From: GCA-2706205 sp964215955
GTDB lineage: Bacteria > Bdellovibrionota > Bacteriovoracia > Bacteriovoracales > Bacteriovoracaceae
Direction: 5' to 3'
DNA: 64,000 nucleotides
Assembly: GCA_964215955.1 (NCBI GenBank)
Contig: CAXPDR010000041.1
Coordinates: forward strand, 1-64,000
Both the position numbers and the translations under genes were made by a program. Below the pieces are notes generated by a model that had not been told where the DNA came from, did not search any database, and saw nothing but the letters and a program-made list of their open reading frames with translations. Shown here one piece after another: positions 32,914 through 42,276 of this stretch; positions within the stretch are counted from its first letter, which is position 1; the number at the start of each line of letters is the position of its first letter.

Positions 32914-34620
32914 TTAAAAAGTTCTATAGGTAAAAAAGGTCTTTTGTCCATTATTGATAATTATATTGCCCAATGAAATCTCTCGGTTTTTTGTATCTCT
33001 AGTGGACTCAACATAATAAAGGTCATAATTACCGTTACTTAAGGCCATATCTACGAGCATATGCTCTGATGGTAAACTAGACCAATGTCGCACATCTGCT
33101 TTTTCAGTCTCTTTAATCCCCTTCTGAGAGATTAAAAACTGGGCCACGGCAGCTGGTTTAGCAAAGAGCTCACCACTCGTTTCTTTCATTGTTTCATAGG
33201 TTTTATAAGCAGCGACAATGGCCAAAATATACTTAACGCCAACTCTTGATGCTCGTTTGTTAAAAGAATTAGCAATCATCTCTTGTGCATGAATAAATAA
33301 AGTATCACTTAAAGAACTAATAACATTGATTCTTTCTTTTAAAACGACTTTATCTTTTTGCTTAATAACTAAATAAGCAGTTTTATCAAATTCACTCGCT
33401 TTGGCATATGGCAGTTCAAATTCAATTCCAACTTCTTTAGTAAGTAACTCTCCAGCACCATGTCTTGAGTAAACAGTGACATTGCCATGATGTGAGGCAT
33501 AGCCAAGCCCTAAAGGTCCTAAAGCGAAATAAGTAAGAATCGGAACTCCTATTCCATTGACCAAGGCCCTCGTATTTGGGTCTTCAATACTATCAACAGC
33601 ACTTCTTAAGTTGAAGCTGAAATCTCTTCCTTCAAGTCCTGTAATAAAACCCCTTTCAATGTGAAGAGAAATTGTTTTTTTATTAATTTTTTTAAGAATG
33701 TTATTACTTGGTTTAAGCTTATTTTTTAATCTAGAAATTAATGATGGCCTATAAGCTTTAGCCAACTTTAAAATTTTGTATTTCAAAAAATCATTTGTTT
33801 GCTTAAAGTTGTTTGTCATTGTTTTGGCTACAACACTTGAGCGCTTAATATCTTGATTATAAAAATCTTTAAGTTGTTTATTATAATTTTTATATTCTTT
33901 ATTAAAGACCTTTTGAGTTGGTGCTAATTCAATAAATATATCATATGCATCTTGATAGAGTTGCAAAGCAATCTGGTTATCTCTTTTTTCTCCCAAAGCT
34001 TCATGCAATTGCGCTGCAAATACCTTTGCTAAGAAGTCATTTTTTTGAAAAGTTTTGATGCCTTTTATCCTACTAATGTCTTGAAAAAATGAATCCCAGG
34101 CTACGAGAGTTGCTCTCACCCTATCCTTATTTTTTCTTATCTCGTTAGTGGAAAGTTCTACTTTTAGTTCCTTATCTTGCCCATCAACTTTCTTCGTTTT
34201 AAAATAATATCCCCTAGTAGCAAGCTTCCAAAAACTTAAAGCCTTCATCATATAAAGCTGAGATCTTTCAAAAATAGCTCCATAATAGGACTTACTATTA
34301 TCATTAATAATGGAACTCGCTAAAGCTTCTTTAATACTTTTAGTATAAAGCTGATCAACGAACTCATTAGCTTCATTAAAAACTCTAGCAGATTTACGAT
34401 ATTTTTCTTGATAGTAATATAAGTTTCCAAGCTCCATTAAATAGAGAAGTCTATTTTCCTTCTCTTTCTTAAGGGAACTTTGATTTAAAAAGGCTTCCGC
34501 TTGATCGAAAGCCTTCGTTTTAAAATATTTTTTTAAAGAATCCTGGTCTTTTCTTGATTGAACACTACAACCGAGTAAGCAAAAAAGAAGAATCCATATA
34601 CTTAAATTAGTATTTACCAA
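32914..34620 (-). CDS. Lipoprotein of COG3014 type
   Basis: 568 residues with a lipobox (L-L-G-C at Cys18). The N-terminal half is helical with TPR-like repeats (about 40-130 and 190-260: N-R-L-L-Y-L-M-E-L-G-N-L-Y-Y-Y-Q-E-K-Y). The C-terminal half has the G-L-G-Y-A-S-H-H-G segment and beta strands (V-G-I-E-F-E-L-P-Y). I place it with COG3014-type proteins, which commonly lie beside LpoB-like and LPP20-like lipoprotein genes, as here. Function unknown. Its start overlaps the LpoB-like gene stop by 7 bases. Confidence 0.75.
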   Translation of the reverse strand: MVNTNLSIWILLFCLLGCSVQSRKDQDSLKKYFKTKAFDQAEAFLNQSSLKKEKENRLLYLMELGNLYYYQEKYRKSARVFNEANEFVDQLYTKSIKEALASSIINDNSKSYYGAIFERSQLYMMKALSFWKLATRGYYFKTKKVDGQDKELKVELSTNEIRKNKDRVRATLVAWDSFFQDISRIKGIKTFQKNDFLAKVFAAQLHEALGEKRDNQIALQLYQDAYDIFIELAPTQKVFNKEYKNYNKQLKDFYNQDIKRSSVVAKTMTNNFKQTNDFLKYKILKLAKAYRPSLISRLKNKLKPSNNILKKINKKTISLHIERGFITGLEGRDFSFNLRSAVDSIEDPNTRALVNGIGVPILTYFALGPLGLGYASHHGNVTVYSRHGAGELLTKEVGIEFELPYAKASEFDKTAYLVIKQKDKVVLKERINVISSLSDTLFIHAQEMIANSFNKRASRVGVKYILAIVAAYKTYETMKETSGELFAKPAAVAQFLISQKGIKETEKADVRHWSSLPSEHMLVDMALSNGNYDLYYVESTRDTKNREISLGNIIINNGQKTFFTYRTF

Positions 34621-35222
34621 CCGTAACTCTTTTTATCCGAGAATTTATTAACTCTAGTTCTTAGTCTAAAGACTTCTCCTGCCGTCTCAACATTGGTCAT
34701 TCTTAAGTTTACAGAATATTCCTTTAAAGTTTTTCCATCTCTTTTCTCTGGCTTCATATACACGTTACCAAAAATCATAAAATCAGCACCTAATTGCTTT
34801 CCAATTTGTTTCGCTTGATTTGGATCTACCATTCCATCATTTTGATAAGTAATTTCCTTCAAAATTTTATCTCTTGCTTTTGCATCAACTAGAATAAACT
34901 CTCCACTTGCAGAAACTTCGTAAAGAAATTCGTCGTTTAAGTCATCAATAGGAAAATAAGCCTCAGAGGTATTGTTTTGAACTTCAGCAATAAAAACCTT
35001 TGGTTCTCCATCAAACCCTCTCATCACTCTTTTATAACCTTTGTGATTTTGCATTTGTTTAATAAGTGTTTTAACTGATCTTCTTGTATCTTCACTCATC
35101 CAGTTATCGGTAATCTCCATACTTTTTTCATCTGAAGTTTTGTTGTCAACTCTTTGAGCTTTAAAGCTTGAACATGACATAAAAAATAAAAAGACTGCTA
35201 AAAATGATAATGTTTTTTTCAT
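34614..35222 (-). CDS. LpoB-like penicillin-binding-protein activator lipoprotein
   Basis: 202 residues with lipobox Cys17 (F-M-S-C-S-S). After a short linker comes the PF13036-type fold: P-K-V-F-I-A-E-V-Q-N-N-T, then D-D-L-N-D-E-F-L-Y-E-V, the long helix, and A-D-F-M-I-F-G-N-V-Y followed by R-M-T-N-V-E-T-A-G. LpoB in E. coli spans to the wall synthase PBP1b and stimulates it. Whether this one does the same is unknown because related lipoproteins act elsewhere. Middle gene of the lipoprotein trio, 8 bases after the LPP20 gene. Confidence 0.82.
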   Translation of the reverse strand: MKKTLSFLAVFLFFMSCSSFKAQRVDNKTSDEKSMEITDNWMSEDTRRSVKTLIKQMQNHKGYKRVMRGFDGEPKVFIAEVQNNTSEAYFPIDDLNDEFLYEVSASGEFILVDAKARDKILKEITYQNDGMVDPNQAKQIGKQLGADFMIFGNVYMKPEKRDGKTLKEYSVNLRMTNVETAGEVFRLRTRVNKFSDKKSYGW

Positions 35223-35230
35223 ATGCTCCC

Positions 35231-36196
35231 CTATTTAAGGTTTAATTTATCAATATTTGTTTGAAAATCATTTATAATTTTTCCACGAACTTTCAAAAAT
35301 GCATCTTTCTTGGTTCTTCCAGTAGATGTTTCCAGCACTGAATGAGTACCTACAATTTTTCCCTCTGAGTCTTTGGCCTCTATTGAAAGTGAATAGGTAT
35401 ATTTTTGAAAACCACGAACATTTATATATTCTTCTTTATCCTTGTAATCCAAAGAGATTTTGTAGACGGCCTTATCTGCTTTTGTAATTTTATAGCCTAC
35501 ATCTGTTAAAACATTTTCAATTTTCTTCTTAACGACACTTGGAACTTCTGAAGCTGCTCTAACATAAATTCGATTTGGGCCTTTAGCCTTGAATTTCAAA
35601 TTATTTATTTCTGTAAAACTAACTGGAGAATTTATTCCTTTGGTAGCAACAATTAACAGTTTTTCATTAAGGATTTCTCTTTTATTCCAGATTACATTTA
35701 GCTTCTTTATGTAGACACGACTCTTGAAAGAGTAAAAGTGAATTAACTCCGAGTCTAATTTTTGAATTTCCTGGGTAAATAGTTTTTGAGATTTCTCTTT
35801 ATCAATAGCAGCTAATGAATAATGCTCTTTATCTTTTTTAAACCTTTCAAGTATTTCAGAGCCTTTTAAAACACCCGAAACAGTCTCGACAATATTTCCT
35901 TTCACCTCTTCTTGCATTTCATTAATCTCTCGATCAGAAAAACTATTTTGGCTGAAAATATATTTTGAATTTATTTTGGTTTCGAAAATCGCTGAGAGAT
36001 TTTTTTTGGCAGAGATATCGGCATCCTTTTGGGTTTCCCCGTTTCCAGATGCACATAATTCATTTGCCTTACAACCATTTGCAGGAGCGTAGATCCACTC
36101 AGGTTCACCCTCTGGAACTATAACTTCTCTTTTGTGAGATGTACTTGAACAAGAAACAAGACCAATCAAGGCCATAACAAGCATTAGACATTTCAT
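35231..36196 (-). CDS. LPP20-family lipoprotein
   Basis: 321 residues with lipobox Cys16 (L-V-S-C-S-S). The G-E-P-E-W-I-Y-A-P start followed by L-C-A-S-G-N-G-E-T-Q-K-D-A-D-I-S-A-K-K-N-L is the LPP20 domain pattern (P-x-W-v...G-x-g...A-xx-xA). A second half (about 205-321) contains a strand-rich domain. LPP20 proteins of other bacteria associate with the outer membrane and sometimes the flagellar motor. First gene of the operon with the LpoB-like and COG3014-like genes. Confidence 0.82.
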   Translation of the reverse strand: MKCLMLVMALIGLVSCSSTSHKREVIVPEGEPEWIYAPANGCKANELCASGNGETQKDADISAKKNLSAIFETKINSKYIFSQNSFSDREINEMQEEVKGNIVETVSGVLKGSEILERFKKDKEHYSLAAIDKEKSQKLFTQEIQKLDSELIHFYSFKSRVYIKKLNVIWNKREILNEKLLIVATKGINSPVSFTEINNLKFKAKGPNRIYVRAASEVPSVVKKKIENVLTDVGYKITKADKAVYKISLDYKDKEEYINVRGFQKYTYSLSIEAKDSEGKIVGTHSVLETSTGRTKKDAFLKVRGKIINDFQTNIDKLNLK

Positions 36197-36364
36197 AAAA
36201 AACCTCGCAAATAACTACTCAAATAGCTTAGATTATTACTATTTAAAGTCATTACTTATCGAGTCATAGTCAAGTATTTGTTTATGCGTGTGGCTAACCA
36301 GAAATAATAAAAATGTGATACAACTTAGCATATTCGAAAATGTTATTTTAAACGGAGGAATTGT

Positions 36365-36937
36365 ATGGAACACAAACTACCAGAATTACCATGGGCACAG
36401 GATGCTTTAGAACCGCATATTTCAGCTGAAACTTTAAGCTACCATTACGGTAAGCATCATGCTGCGTATGTAACTAAACTAAATGCAGGTATTCAAGGAA
36501 CTGAATTTGCTGAAATGAGTCTTGAAGATATTATCATGAAATCTTCTGGCGGATTATTCAATAATGCAGCGCAAGTATGGAACCACACGTTTTACTGGAA
36601 CTGTTTAGCTCCTGGAAAGGGTGGAAATGCAACAGGTAATATTGCAGATAAAATTAATGCGAAATGGGGATCTTTTGACAAATTCAAAGAAGAATTCTCA
36701 AATGCAGCAGCAACAAACTTTGGTTCAGGTTGGACTTGGCTAGTTGAGTCAAATGGTGATCTTGAAATTTTTAACACTGATGATGCTGACATCCCGATGA
36801 AACACGGTAAAAAAGCTCTTATGACTATCGATGTTTGGGAGCATGCTTATTATGTAGATTATAGAAACGCTAGACCTAAATATATTGAAGCTTTTTGGGC
36901 TTTAGTTAATTGGGACTTTGTTAACTCAAACCTATAA
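36365..36937 (+). CDS. sodB: Superoxide dismutase, iron type
   Basis: 190 residues. Metal ligands: His27 (in S-Y-H-Y-G-K-H-H), the His of Q-V-W-N-H-T-F-Y-W, and Asp/His in I-D-V-W-E-H-A-Y-Y. The F-N-N-A-A-Q-V-W-N-H-T-F-Y-W form is the iron-type signature. It has no signal peptide, so it is cytoplasmic. ATG 36365 has CGGAGGA (36354-36360) ahead. Its own upstream region (36197-36364) holds no other gene, and a strong terminator follows, so it is probably monocistronic. Confidence 0.96.
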   Translation: MEHKLPELPWAQDALEPHISAETLSYHYGKHHAAYVTKLNAGIQGTEFAEMSLEDIIMKSSGGLFNNAAQVWNHTFYWNCLAPGKGGNATGNIADKINAKWGSFDKFKEEFSNAAATNFGSGWTWLVESNGDLEIFNTDDADIPMKHGKKALMTIDVWEHAYYVDYRNARPKYIEAFWALVNWDFVNSNL

Positions 36938-36960
36938 TTAAAAAAATTTAATTTATAAAG

Positions 36961-36993
36961 AAAGGGGGTTTTTGAAAGCCCCCTTTTTTTTAT
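36961..36993 (+). terminator. Rho-independent terminator of sodB
   Basis: AAAGGGGG (36961-36968) pairs with CCCCCTTT (36979-36986), loop of ten bases, followed by a run of T. Classic form. Confidence 0.92.
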
Positions 36994-37114
36994 TTTCAAT
37001 AACTTAAGAACTCTGTTTAAGTTTCAAACGGCCCCAGAATTAATTACAACCAACATAGTTCAAAAAATCTCCTTATGAAATAATTAGGAAATACAATTAC
37101 AAGGGAGATTTTAA

Positions 37115-37669
37115 ATGAAATTATTTGTTACCGTTTTTCTTTCGCTATACTCTACAATGATTTTAGCGGGTGCTCTAAGTAGTTTTCATCTAAACACCCG
37201 AACAGAATTACAAAATAATCCAGCCACAAGATTTGAACTCGGTGAGATAACCTCCCCTCGGACAGCTTTTTACCTTGGCTCACTCTTTCAAAACCCAGAA
37301 CAGCCCCAATTTGCAAGTAATGTTGAAACCAATATTACCTATATTTATGCACGAATCGATTATCATTTTAATGGAGTGTTAGATGATGGTTTTTATATGG
37401 GTGGAGTTCTAAGTTATGCAGAAATTGAAACCATCCTAGATAATGGACCGACTAATACTGAGGAGGATAGGGCCACAGGAATTGGACTTGGTATAAGAAC
37501 AGGCCATAATTGGAGCTTTGGAGATCTTACAATTGGTACTAGCTTAAAAGCACAAGCCTATGCTTATGATACAACAACAAGCCTTCAATCCTCAGGAGAT
37601 GATGAAGATATCACTATTCCTCATCATGAGAACTTTGCAGGCTCTATAGATCTTGGATATAAATTCTAG
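37115..37669 (+). CDS. Small outer-membrane barrel-like protein
   Basis: 184 residues with a signal peptide (about 1-18, M-I-L-A-G). The mature part has about eight alternating strands (Y-I-Y-A-R-I-D-Y-H-F; F-Y-M-G-G-V-L-S-Y; I-G-L-G-I-R-T-G; L-T-I-G-T-S-L-K-A) and ends G-Y-K-F, the C-terminal phenylalanine typical of outer-membrane barrels. Strong ribosome-binding site AAGGGAG (37101-37107). Monocistronic by spacing; precedes the two-component genes on the same strand by about 100 bases. Confidence 0.7.
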   Translation: MKLFVTVFLSLYSTMILAGALSSFHLNTRTELQNNPATRFELGEITSPRTAFYLGSLFQNPEQPQFASNVETNITYIYARIDYHFNGVLDDGFYMGGVLSYAEIETILDNGPTNTEEDRATGIGLGIRTGHNWSFGDLTIGTSLKAQAYAYDTTTSLQSSGDDEDITIPHHENFAGSIDLGYKF

Positions 37670-37768
37670 AATTCTGAAAAAAATGAATTTTCTTAAGAAT
37701 TAACACAATCCTAACATTATCATTTCAGTATTTTCTGATATAACTTGGCAAAAACAGGGGACATTTTT

Positions 37769-38452
37769 ATGAACACACGCATCCTAGTTATTGAAGACGA
37801 TCCTGATATTAGTGAAGTCTTAAAACTTCAACTTCAGCTTAAAGAGTATGAACCTATTATTGCGGGTTCTTTTCTAGAAGCCCAGAAGTATTTCAGTGAT
37901 AGTTCTATTGCTCTCTTTTTAGTAGATCGAATGCTACCTGATAGTTCAGGTATTGATATTTGTAAGTTTCTTCGAAAAATGGATGAACATAAAGAAACAC
38001 CAATAATCATTGTAACCGCCATGGCCGAAGCCAGTAATATCATTGAAGGCTTAGACGCTGGAGCTGATGATTATATTACAAAGCCATTTGATATTAATAT
38101 TCTGCATGCCAGAGTGAGAGCTCAACTACGAAAGAATAAGAAGCCATCTGATTCTGGTGAGATGAAGGTAGGTCCACTTTCTTTAAACCTCAACAAGTGC
38201 GAAGTAAAATGTGATGAAAAAAACCTTCATCTAACAAATACAGAATTCCAAATTCTTTCCCAACTTTTTCAAACTCCTGGAATTGTTTTTTCTAGGGAGA
38301 AACTTATAAGTACAATCCTTGGTAACGAAATTCACGTAACTAATAGAACTATTGATACTCATATAGCTGGACTTAGGAAAAAATTAGGGAGTGCCTCGAA
38401 TTTAATTGAAACTATACGAGGTGTGGGGTACAGACTAAAGGAGCATGAATAA
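37769..38452 (+). CDS. PhoB/OmpR-family response regulator
   Basis: 227 residues from ATG 37769, which has AGGGGAC at 37756-37762; a longer TTG start at 37745 has no ribosome-binding site. The receiver domain has acidic residues at 10-11, the phosphorylation Asp53 (V-D-R-M-L-P-D) and Lys105 (I-T-K-P-F-D). The C-terminal winged-helix DNA-binding domain has L-T-N-T-E-F-Q-I-L and R-T-I-D-T-H-I-A-G-L-R-K-K. Overlaps the kinase gene by 8 bases. Regulon unknown; no Pho box could be recognised nearby. Confidence 0.92.
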   Translation: MNTRILVIEDDPDISEVLKLQLQLKEYEPIIAGSFLEAQKYFSDSSIALFLVDRMLPDSSGIDICKFLRKMDEHKETPIIIVTAMAEASNIIEGLDAGADDYITKPFDINILHARVRAQLRKNKKPSDSGEMKVGPLSLNLNKCEVKCDEKNLHLTNTEFQILSQLFQTPGIVFSREKLISTILGNEIHVTNRTIDTHIAGLRKKLGSASNLIETIRGVGYRLKEHE

Positions 38453-39836
38453 TTTAACTCCTTTTCCTTGGCATTATTTTGTAAGGTCCGTTCGGGCCAG
38501 AATCACATTAGTGATAGTATCCTCAATTTTAACTTTTACTATTACACAAGTTTACACTGATTATTTGTTTCCTAAAGTCATCTTTCTTATTCTAGGACTT
38601 ATTTTGTTTTCAATCATCCAAGGATATTTGAGAATTCTACCAGTCAGAAAAATTCTAGCAAAAATTGATCAGATCCAAGTTCAGCTGCCTCATAACAAAA
38701 AACTAAATATTATCTACCAAAAAAATGAGTGGATCCTTATTCAAGAGATGCTTAAGCTGACTGAAAAGTATATCCAAGAACAATCAAAACAAATTGTTGA
38801 ACAGAATACCCAATCTCAGATTGTTTTGGAGTCAATTGCAGATCCAATTTTAATTGTAGACCAGTTCATGAACTGTAAACAATATAATACAGCTTTTAAA
38901 ACTCTTTTTATTCAAGGTAAAGAAACTAAAGTTTTCCGAGACGAGAAGCTATGGAAAATATTTGATGATCAAAAGATTCTAAAACTATTTGAGAAAGCCA
39001 AAAGAAAAAATAAAGTCACAAGATTATCAGCTCATCAAATTGGCTCTCAATATTACAATATTTCCATAACTCCAATTACCAATAAAGAAAATAAGATTGA
39101 AGAAAAAAACATCGGTCTTCTTTGTCTTTTTCACGACGTTACAGATACAAAATTATCAGAGAAGATGCGAGTGGATTTTGTTGCAAACGTTTCTCATGAG
39201 ATTCGAACTCCCCTTACTTCGATCAAAGGGTTTTCTCAATTGATTCAAGCCCAAGAAAAGGATCTCCCCCCTATGATCTCCACTCCACTTGAAAGAATCG
39301 TTTTTAATATTGGACGTTTGGAAGAACTTTTTAATACATTATTAAAACTTTCCGTAATTGAAAGTAATCACTCTATAGAGAGGAATCCACTCAACCTCAC
39401 TGCACTACTAAGTTCAATAAAAGCAAATTTAACTCAAAAGTATAAAAAGAACTTCAAAGTAAATATAGAAAATGGACTAACTGTTTTAGGCGACCCTAAA
39501 CTATTAGAACATGCTTTTACTAATATAATAGATAATTCTATTAAGTATAATAATAAAGAATTAGCAATTGTGAATATCTCCTTAGAATCGGATCAAAAAT
39601 ATGATCATATTAAGATTTCAGATAACGGTCCTGGTATTCCAGAATCAGACTTAAAAAGAATTTTTGAAAGGTTTTATCGAGTCCAAGGTCAAGAATACAA
39701 AAATATTGAAGGAACTGGTCTAGGATTATCTATTGTCAAGCATGTCATTAACAAGCATAATGGAGTCATTCACGTTGAAAGTAAGCTTCAGGAGGGGACT
39801 GAATTCCATATCAGCCTTCCCAAGCAACAGGTATAA
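38445..39836 (+). CDS. PhoR-type sensor histidine kinase
   Basis: 463 residues. Two close transmembrane helices (about 17-36 and 41-60) with almost no periplasmic loop. A PAS-like region follows (about 122-235, S-I-A-D-P-I-L-I-V-D), then HisKA with F-V-A-N-V-S-H-E-I-R-T-P-L-T-S (His near 250). The ATPase domain has its N-box (F-T-N-I-I-D-N-S-I-K-Y), G1 D-N-G-P-G-I and G2 G-T-G-L-G-L-S-I-V. The missing sensor domain, as in PhoR, means the signal is intramembrane or from a partner. Its partner is the preceding regulator; plsC follows two bases after the stop. Confidence 0.93.
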   Translation: MNNLTPFPWHYFVRSVRARITLVIVSSILTFTITQVYTDYLFPKVIFLILGLILFSIIQGYLRILPVRKILAKIDQIQVQLPHNKKLNIIYQKNEWILIQEMLKLTEKYIQEQSKQIVEQNTQSQIVLESIADPILIVDQFMNCKQYNTAFKTLFIQGKETKVFRDEKLWKIFDDQKILKLFEKAKRKNKVTRLSAHQIGSQYYNISITPITNKENKIEEKNIGLLCLFHDVTDTKLSEKMRVDFVANVSHEIRTPLTSIKGFSQLIQAQEKDLPPMISTPLERIVFNIGRLEELFNTLLKLSVIESNHSIERNPLNLTALLSSIKANLTQKYKKNFKVNIENGLTVLGDPKLLEHAFTNIIDNSIKYNNKELAIVNISLESDQKYDHIKISDNGPGIPESDLKRIFERFYRVQGQEYKNIEGTGLGLSIVKHVINKHNGVIHVESKLQEGTEFHISLPKQQV

Positions 39837-39838
39837 AA

Positions 39839-40555
39839 ATGCTCTATTATGTAAGATATTTATTATATGTCATCCTGCTTTTTGTAGGTCTTTTTTGTTT
39901 AATACCCTTTGTAATTATAAGGCCTTTAAGTAGCAAAAATAATACCGCCTTCTTTAAAATATTTAAGTGGATAATGGAAACTTCTGGTCTATTCAAACTT
40001 CACATAGAGGGTGAAGAAATTTTAAAAGATAACTTCCCATGTATTCTAGCAGGAAATCATCAACATAACTTTGATGTCTTAACAGTTGCAGACTTGTTTA
40101 AAAATAATGTCGCTGTATTAGGTAAGTACGAACTAGGTTTCCTTCCATTTTTTGGTCAAATCTATGTGTTATGCGGAAATATATTAATTAAAAGAGGAAA
40201 CAGAAAAAAGGCCATGGCCTCGATGGACCTTTTGGTAAAAAAGATCAAGGAGAAGTCCCTTGGAATCCTTATCTTTCCAGAGGGAACGAGAAATCCAGCA
40301 AAGGAACTGAAGCCCTTTAAGAAGGGAGCTTTTCACACAGCTGTAAGGTCTCAAATTCCTATTATACCGTTCTCTGCTTCGCAATTTGTAGCTTATTGTG
40401 ACTTAAACTCACTTAAACGAATCCATATTTATATTAAGGTTCATCCCCCTATACCGACGGTAGGATTAACAAATAAAGATATTCCAGCTTTAATGGAAGA
40501 AACAAGAATTGCAATTCAAAGTGGAATTGAAGAAGTAAATAAAAACTATCAATAA
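39839..40555 (+). CDS. plsC: 1-acyl-sn-glycerol-3-phosphate acyltransferase
   Basis: 238 residues with one N-terminal hydrophobic helix. The acyltransferase motifs are A-G-N-H-Q-H-N-F-D (variant of N-H-x4-D, with H and D kept) and F-P-E-G-T-R-N-P-A. It makes phosphatidic acid from lysophosphatidic acid at the membrane. Co-transcribed with the PhoB/PhoR-like genes by spacing, perhaps so that membrane composition responds to that system. Its stop overlaps the convergent gene by 7 bases. Confidence 0.9.
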   Translation: MLYYVRYLLYVILLFVGLFCLIPFVIIRPLSSKNNTAFFKIFKWIMETSGLFKLHIEGEEILKDNFPCILAGNHQHNFDVLTVADLFKNNVAVLGKYELGFLPFFGQIYVLCGNILIKRGNRKKAMASMDLLVKKIKEKSLGILIFPEGTRNPAKELKPFKKGAFHTAVRSQIPIIPFSASQFVAYCDLNSLKRIHIYIKVHPPIPTVGLTNKDIPALMEETRIAIQSGIEEVNKNYQ

Positions 40556-42171
40556 ATATAATCTAAATTTAAGGTGATCAGATTTTGATTATAATTATCT
40601 GTATCCTCATCTGCAGTTTGTGAAGCCATAGAAGCATCAACAGTTAAGTATAAATTTTTTCCCACGGGACGATTTAAATTCATTCCATAAGTTATAAGAG
40701 AAGGAGTTCCTCGGTCTGTGTCTTCTGTATATTCAGTTAATGTATGACTTAGATAGAGAGTTGGATTAAAAAGTTTATAAAAAGTTGGAAAAATAGCATC
40801 TACCCTATTTGTTAAACTTGTTGTGTTGGATGATTCAGAATCAGGATACTCAGTAATTGCATAGCTATTTGAAAAGAATAAAGTTACTTTTGGCAATAAT
40901 AATACCTGCTCATACGAAAGAGTCATAGAGCTATTCGTATCAGTCTCTTCTTCTGCAGCAACTGATTCATATCTAAATCGGAAGGTAGAAGGATTATTCG
41001 CCCAAATCTGGAGCTCTTCAGAGAATGTAATTCCATAAGTATTATCTGCAGCAGCAAAGCTTTCATCAGCATCTGCATCATCAGCATTATAGGTATAATC
41101 AATATCAATATAAAATGTCGCAGGTAATTTCTTATAAAGATGCTCATAATTCATTTTTAATGCTGTTTTCAAATAATAAGCGTTATAAGGAAGTATATTT
41201 TCAGAGTCACTTGAATATTGGGTTAACTGTCCACTTACTTCTGGAGCATAACTGAAACTAGAGTTTGGATAAAAAGAATATCTTGAGAAGAAACCTGCTT
41301 GATAATAACTTGAAGAATAATCTTCTTCATCTAAAGAACTTTTAGAGTCTTCATCTGTAGCAGTAACATTGTCATTTATTCCATAAAGCACATTCGCTCT
41401 AAAATAATGTGGGGGCCTTGCAGTTGGCTTTCCATTTCTCATTTTAAATAATATGAGTTCATATTTTCTTTGAAGATTTTCTATTTTCTCTTTTATTTTT
41501 GAAGCTAAAGCAGATTTTTTATCATAACTTAAAGCATTTTCGTATTGAGGTATCACATATTTTTCTACCTGTTTAAATGGGTCTCGTTGCTTCTCTACTT
41601 GCATTAAATAGATATCACCGATCTGCATTCTTGCTGCTTGAACAACTTCCTGTTTCTCTTCTTCAGGAAGTCTCTCAATCATATTATAAAAACCAACAGC
41701 TTTTTTATAGTCTTTTAGTTCTTGAGAAATAAAAGCAATATAGTATAGAGACACTCCCATTTTATATTTAGCTTTTACAGATTTTTTAAATGCAACTCTT
41801 GCCCTTCTATATTTATTTGAAACATAAAGGACTTGACCATATTCATAATAAATATCTTTACTAAAATATCCAACATCTAAGGCCTTAATAAAGTTCTTCT
41901 CAGCTTCTTCAAACTCATTCATTCTTGAAAGTGCCATGGCCTTCCAATAAGAAACGAGACCAAGAACTTCTTTCGCTTTTTTAGAGTTTTTATTTTTCAC
42001 TCTGTTTTCAATCAAAATTAAAGTTTTACTTACTTTTTCATATTCCCCAGCATTAAAAAGGTCATAAACTTTAGAGATAAGGACCTTAGTATTAATTCTT
42101 TTACTCTCCCCCAAAGAAGAAGAAATCAAAAATATTTGAGATAAAAAAAGGATCAAGAAAATTCTTAACAT
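40549..42171 (-). CDS. TPR protein with C-terminal outer-membrane barrel
   Basis: 540 residues with a signal peptide (about 1-21). Residues about 30-235 are TPR-like repeats (for example A-L-S-R-M-N-E-F-E-E-A-E-K-N-F, V-S-N-K-Y-R-R-A-R-V-A-F-K-K-S). From about 255 on there are many alternating strands rich in Tyr, Ser and Asp, ending N-L-D-Y-I-Y. This is the layout of a periplasmic TPR domain fused to an outer-membrane barrel of about 14-16 strands. The downstream TAA at 40549 overlaps plsC. The FecR-domain gene is about 105 bases upstream in the same direction, with a terminator between them, so each has its own promoter. Confidence 0.75.
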   Translation of the reverse strand: MLRIFLILFLSQIFLISSSLGESKRINTKVLISKVYDLFNAGEYEKVSKTLILIENRVKNKNSKKAKEVLGLVSYWKAMALSRMNEFEEAEKNFIKALDVGYFSKDIYYEYGQVLYVSNKYRRARVAFKKSVKAKYKMGVSLYYIAFISQELKDYKKAVGFYNMIERLPEEEKQEVVQAARMQIGDIYLMQVEKQRDPFKQVEKYVIPQYENALSYDKKSALASKIKEKIENLQRKYELILFKMRNGKPTARPPHYFRANVLYGINDNVTATDEDSKSSLDEEDYSSSYYQAGFFSRYSFYPNSSFSYAPEVSGQLTQYSSDSENILPYNAYYLKTALKMNYEHLYKKLPATFYIDIDYTYNADDADADESFAAADNTYGITFSEELQIWANNPSTFRFRYESVAAEEETDTNSSMTLSYEQVLLLPKVTLFFSNSYAITEYPDSESSNTTSLTNRVDAIFPTFYKLFNPTLYLSHTLTEYTEDTDRGTPSLITYGMNLNRPVGKNLYLTVDASMASQTADEDTDNYNQNLITLNLDYIY

Positions 42172-42239
42172 GTATAATTCCTAATATTGAGCGCAATATA
42201 TTGAAATTATACAAGAAATTTTGAGAATAAAAATAAGCA

Positions 42240-42266
42240 GAAAAATAGGCCATTACTGGCCTATTT
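42240..42266 (-). terminator. Terminator of the FecR-domain gene
   Basis: AATAGGCCA (42244-42252) pairs perfectly with TGGCCTATT (42257-42265) around a TTAC loop. On the minus strand TTT follows. It lies eleven bases past the stop of the 42277 gene. Confidence 0.8.
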
Positions 42267-42276
42267 TAATTAATTA

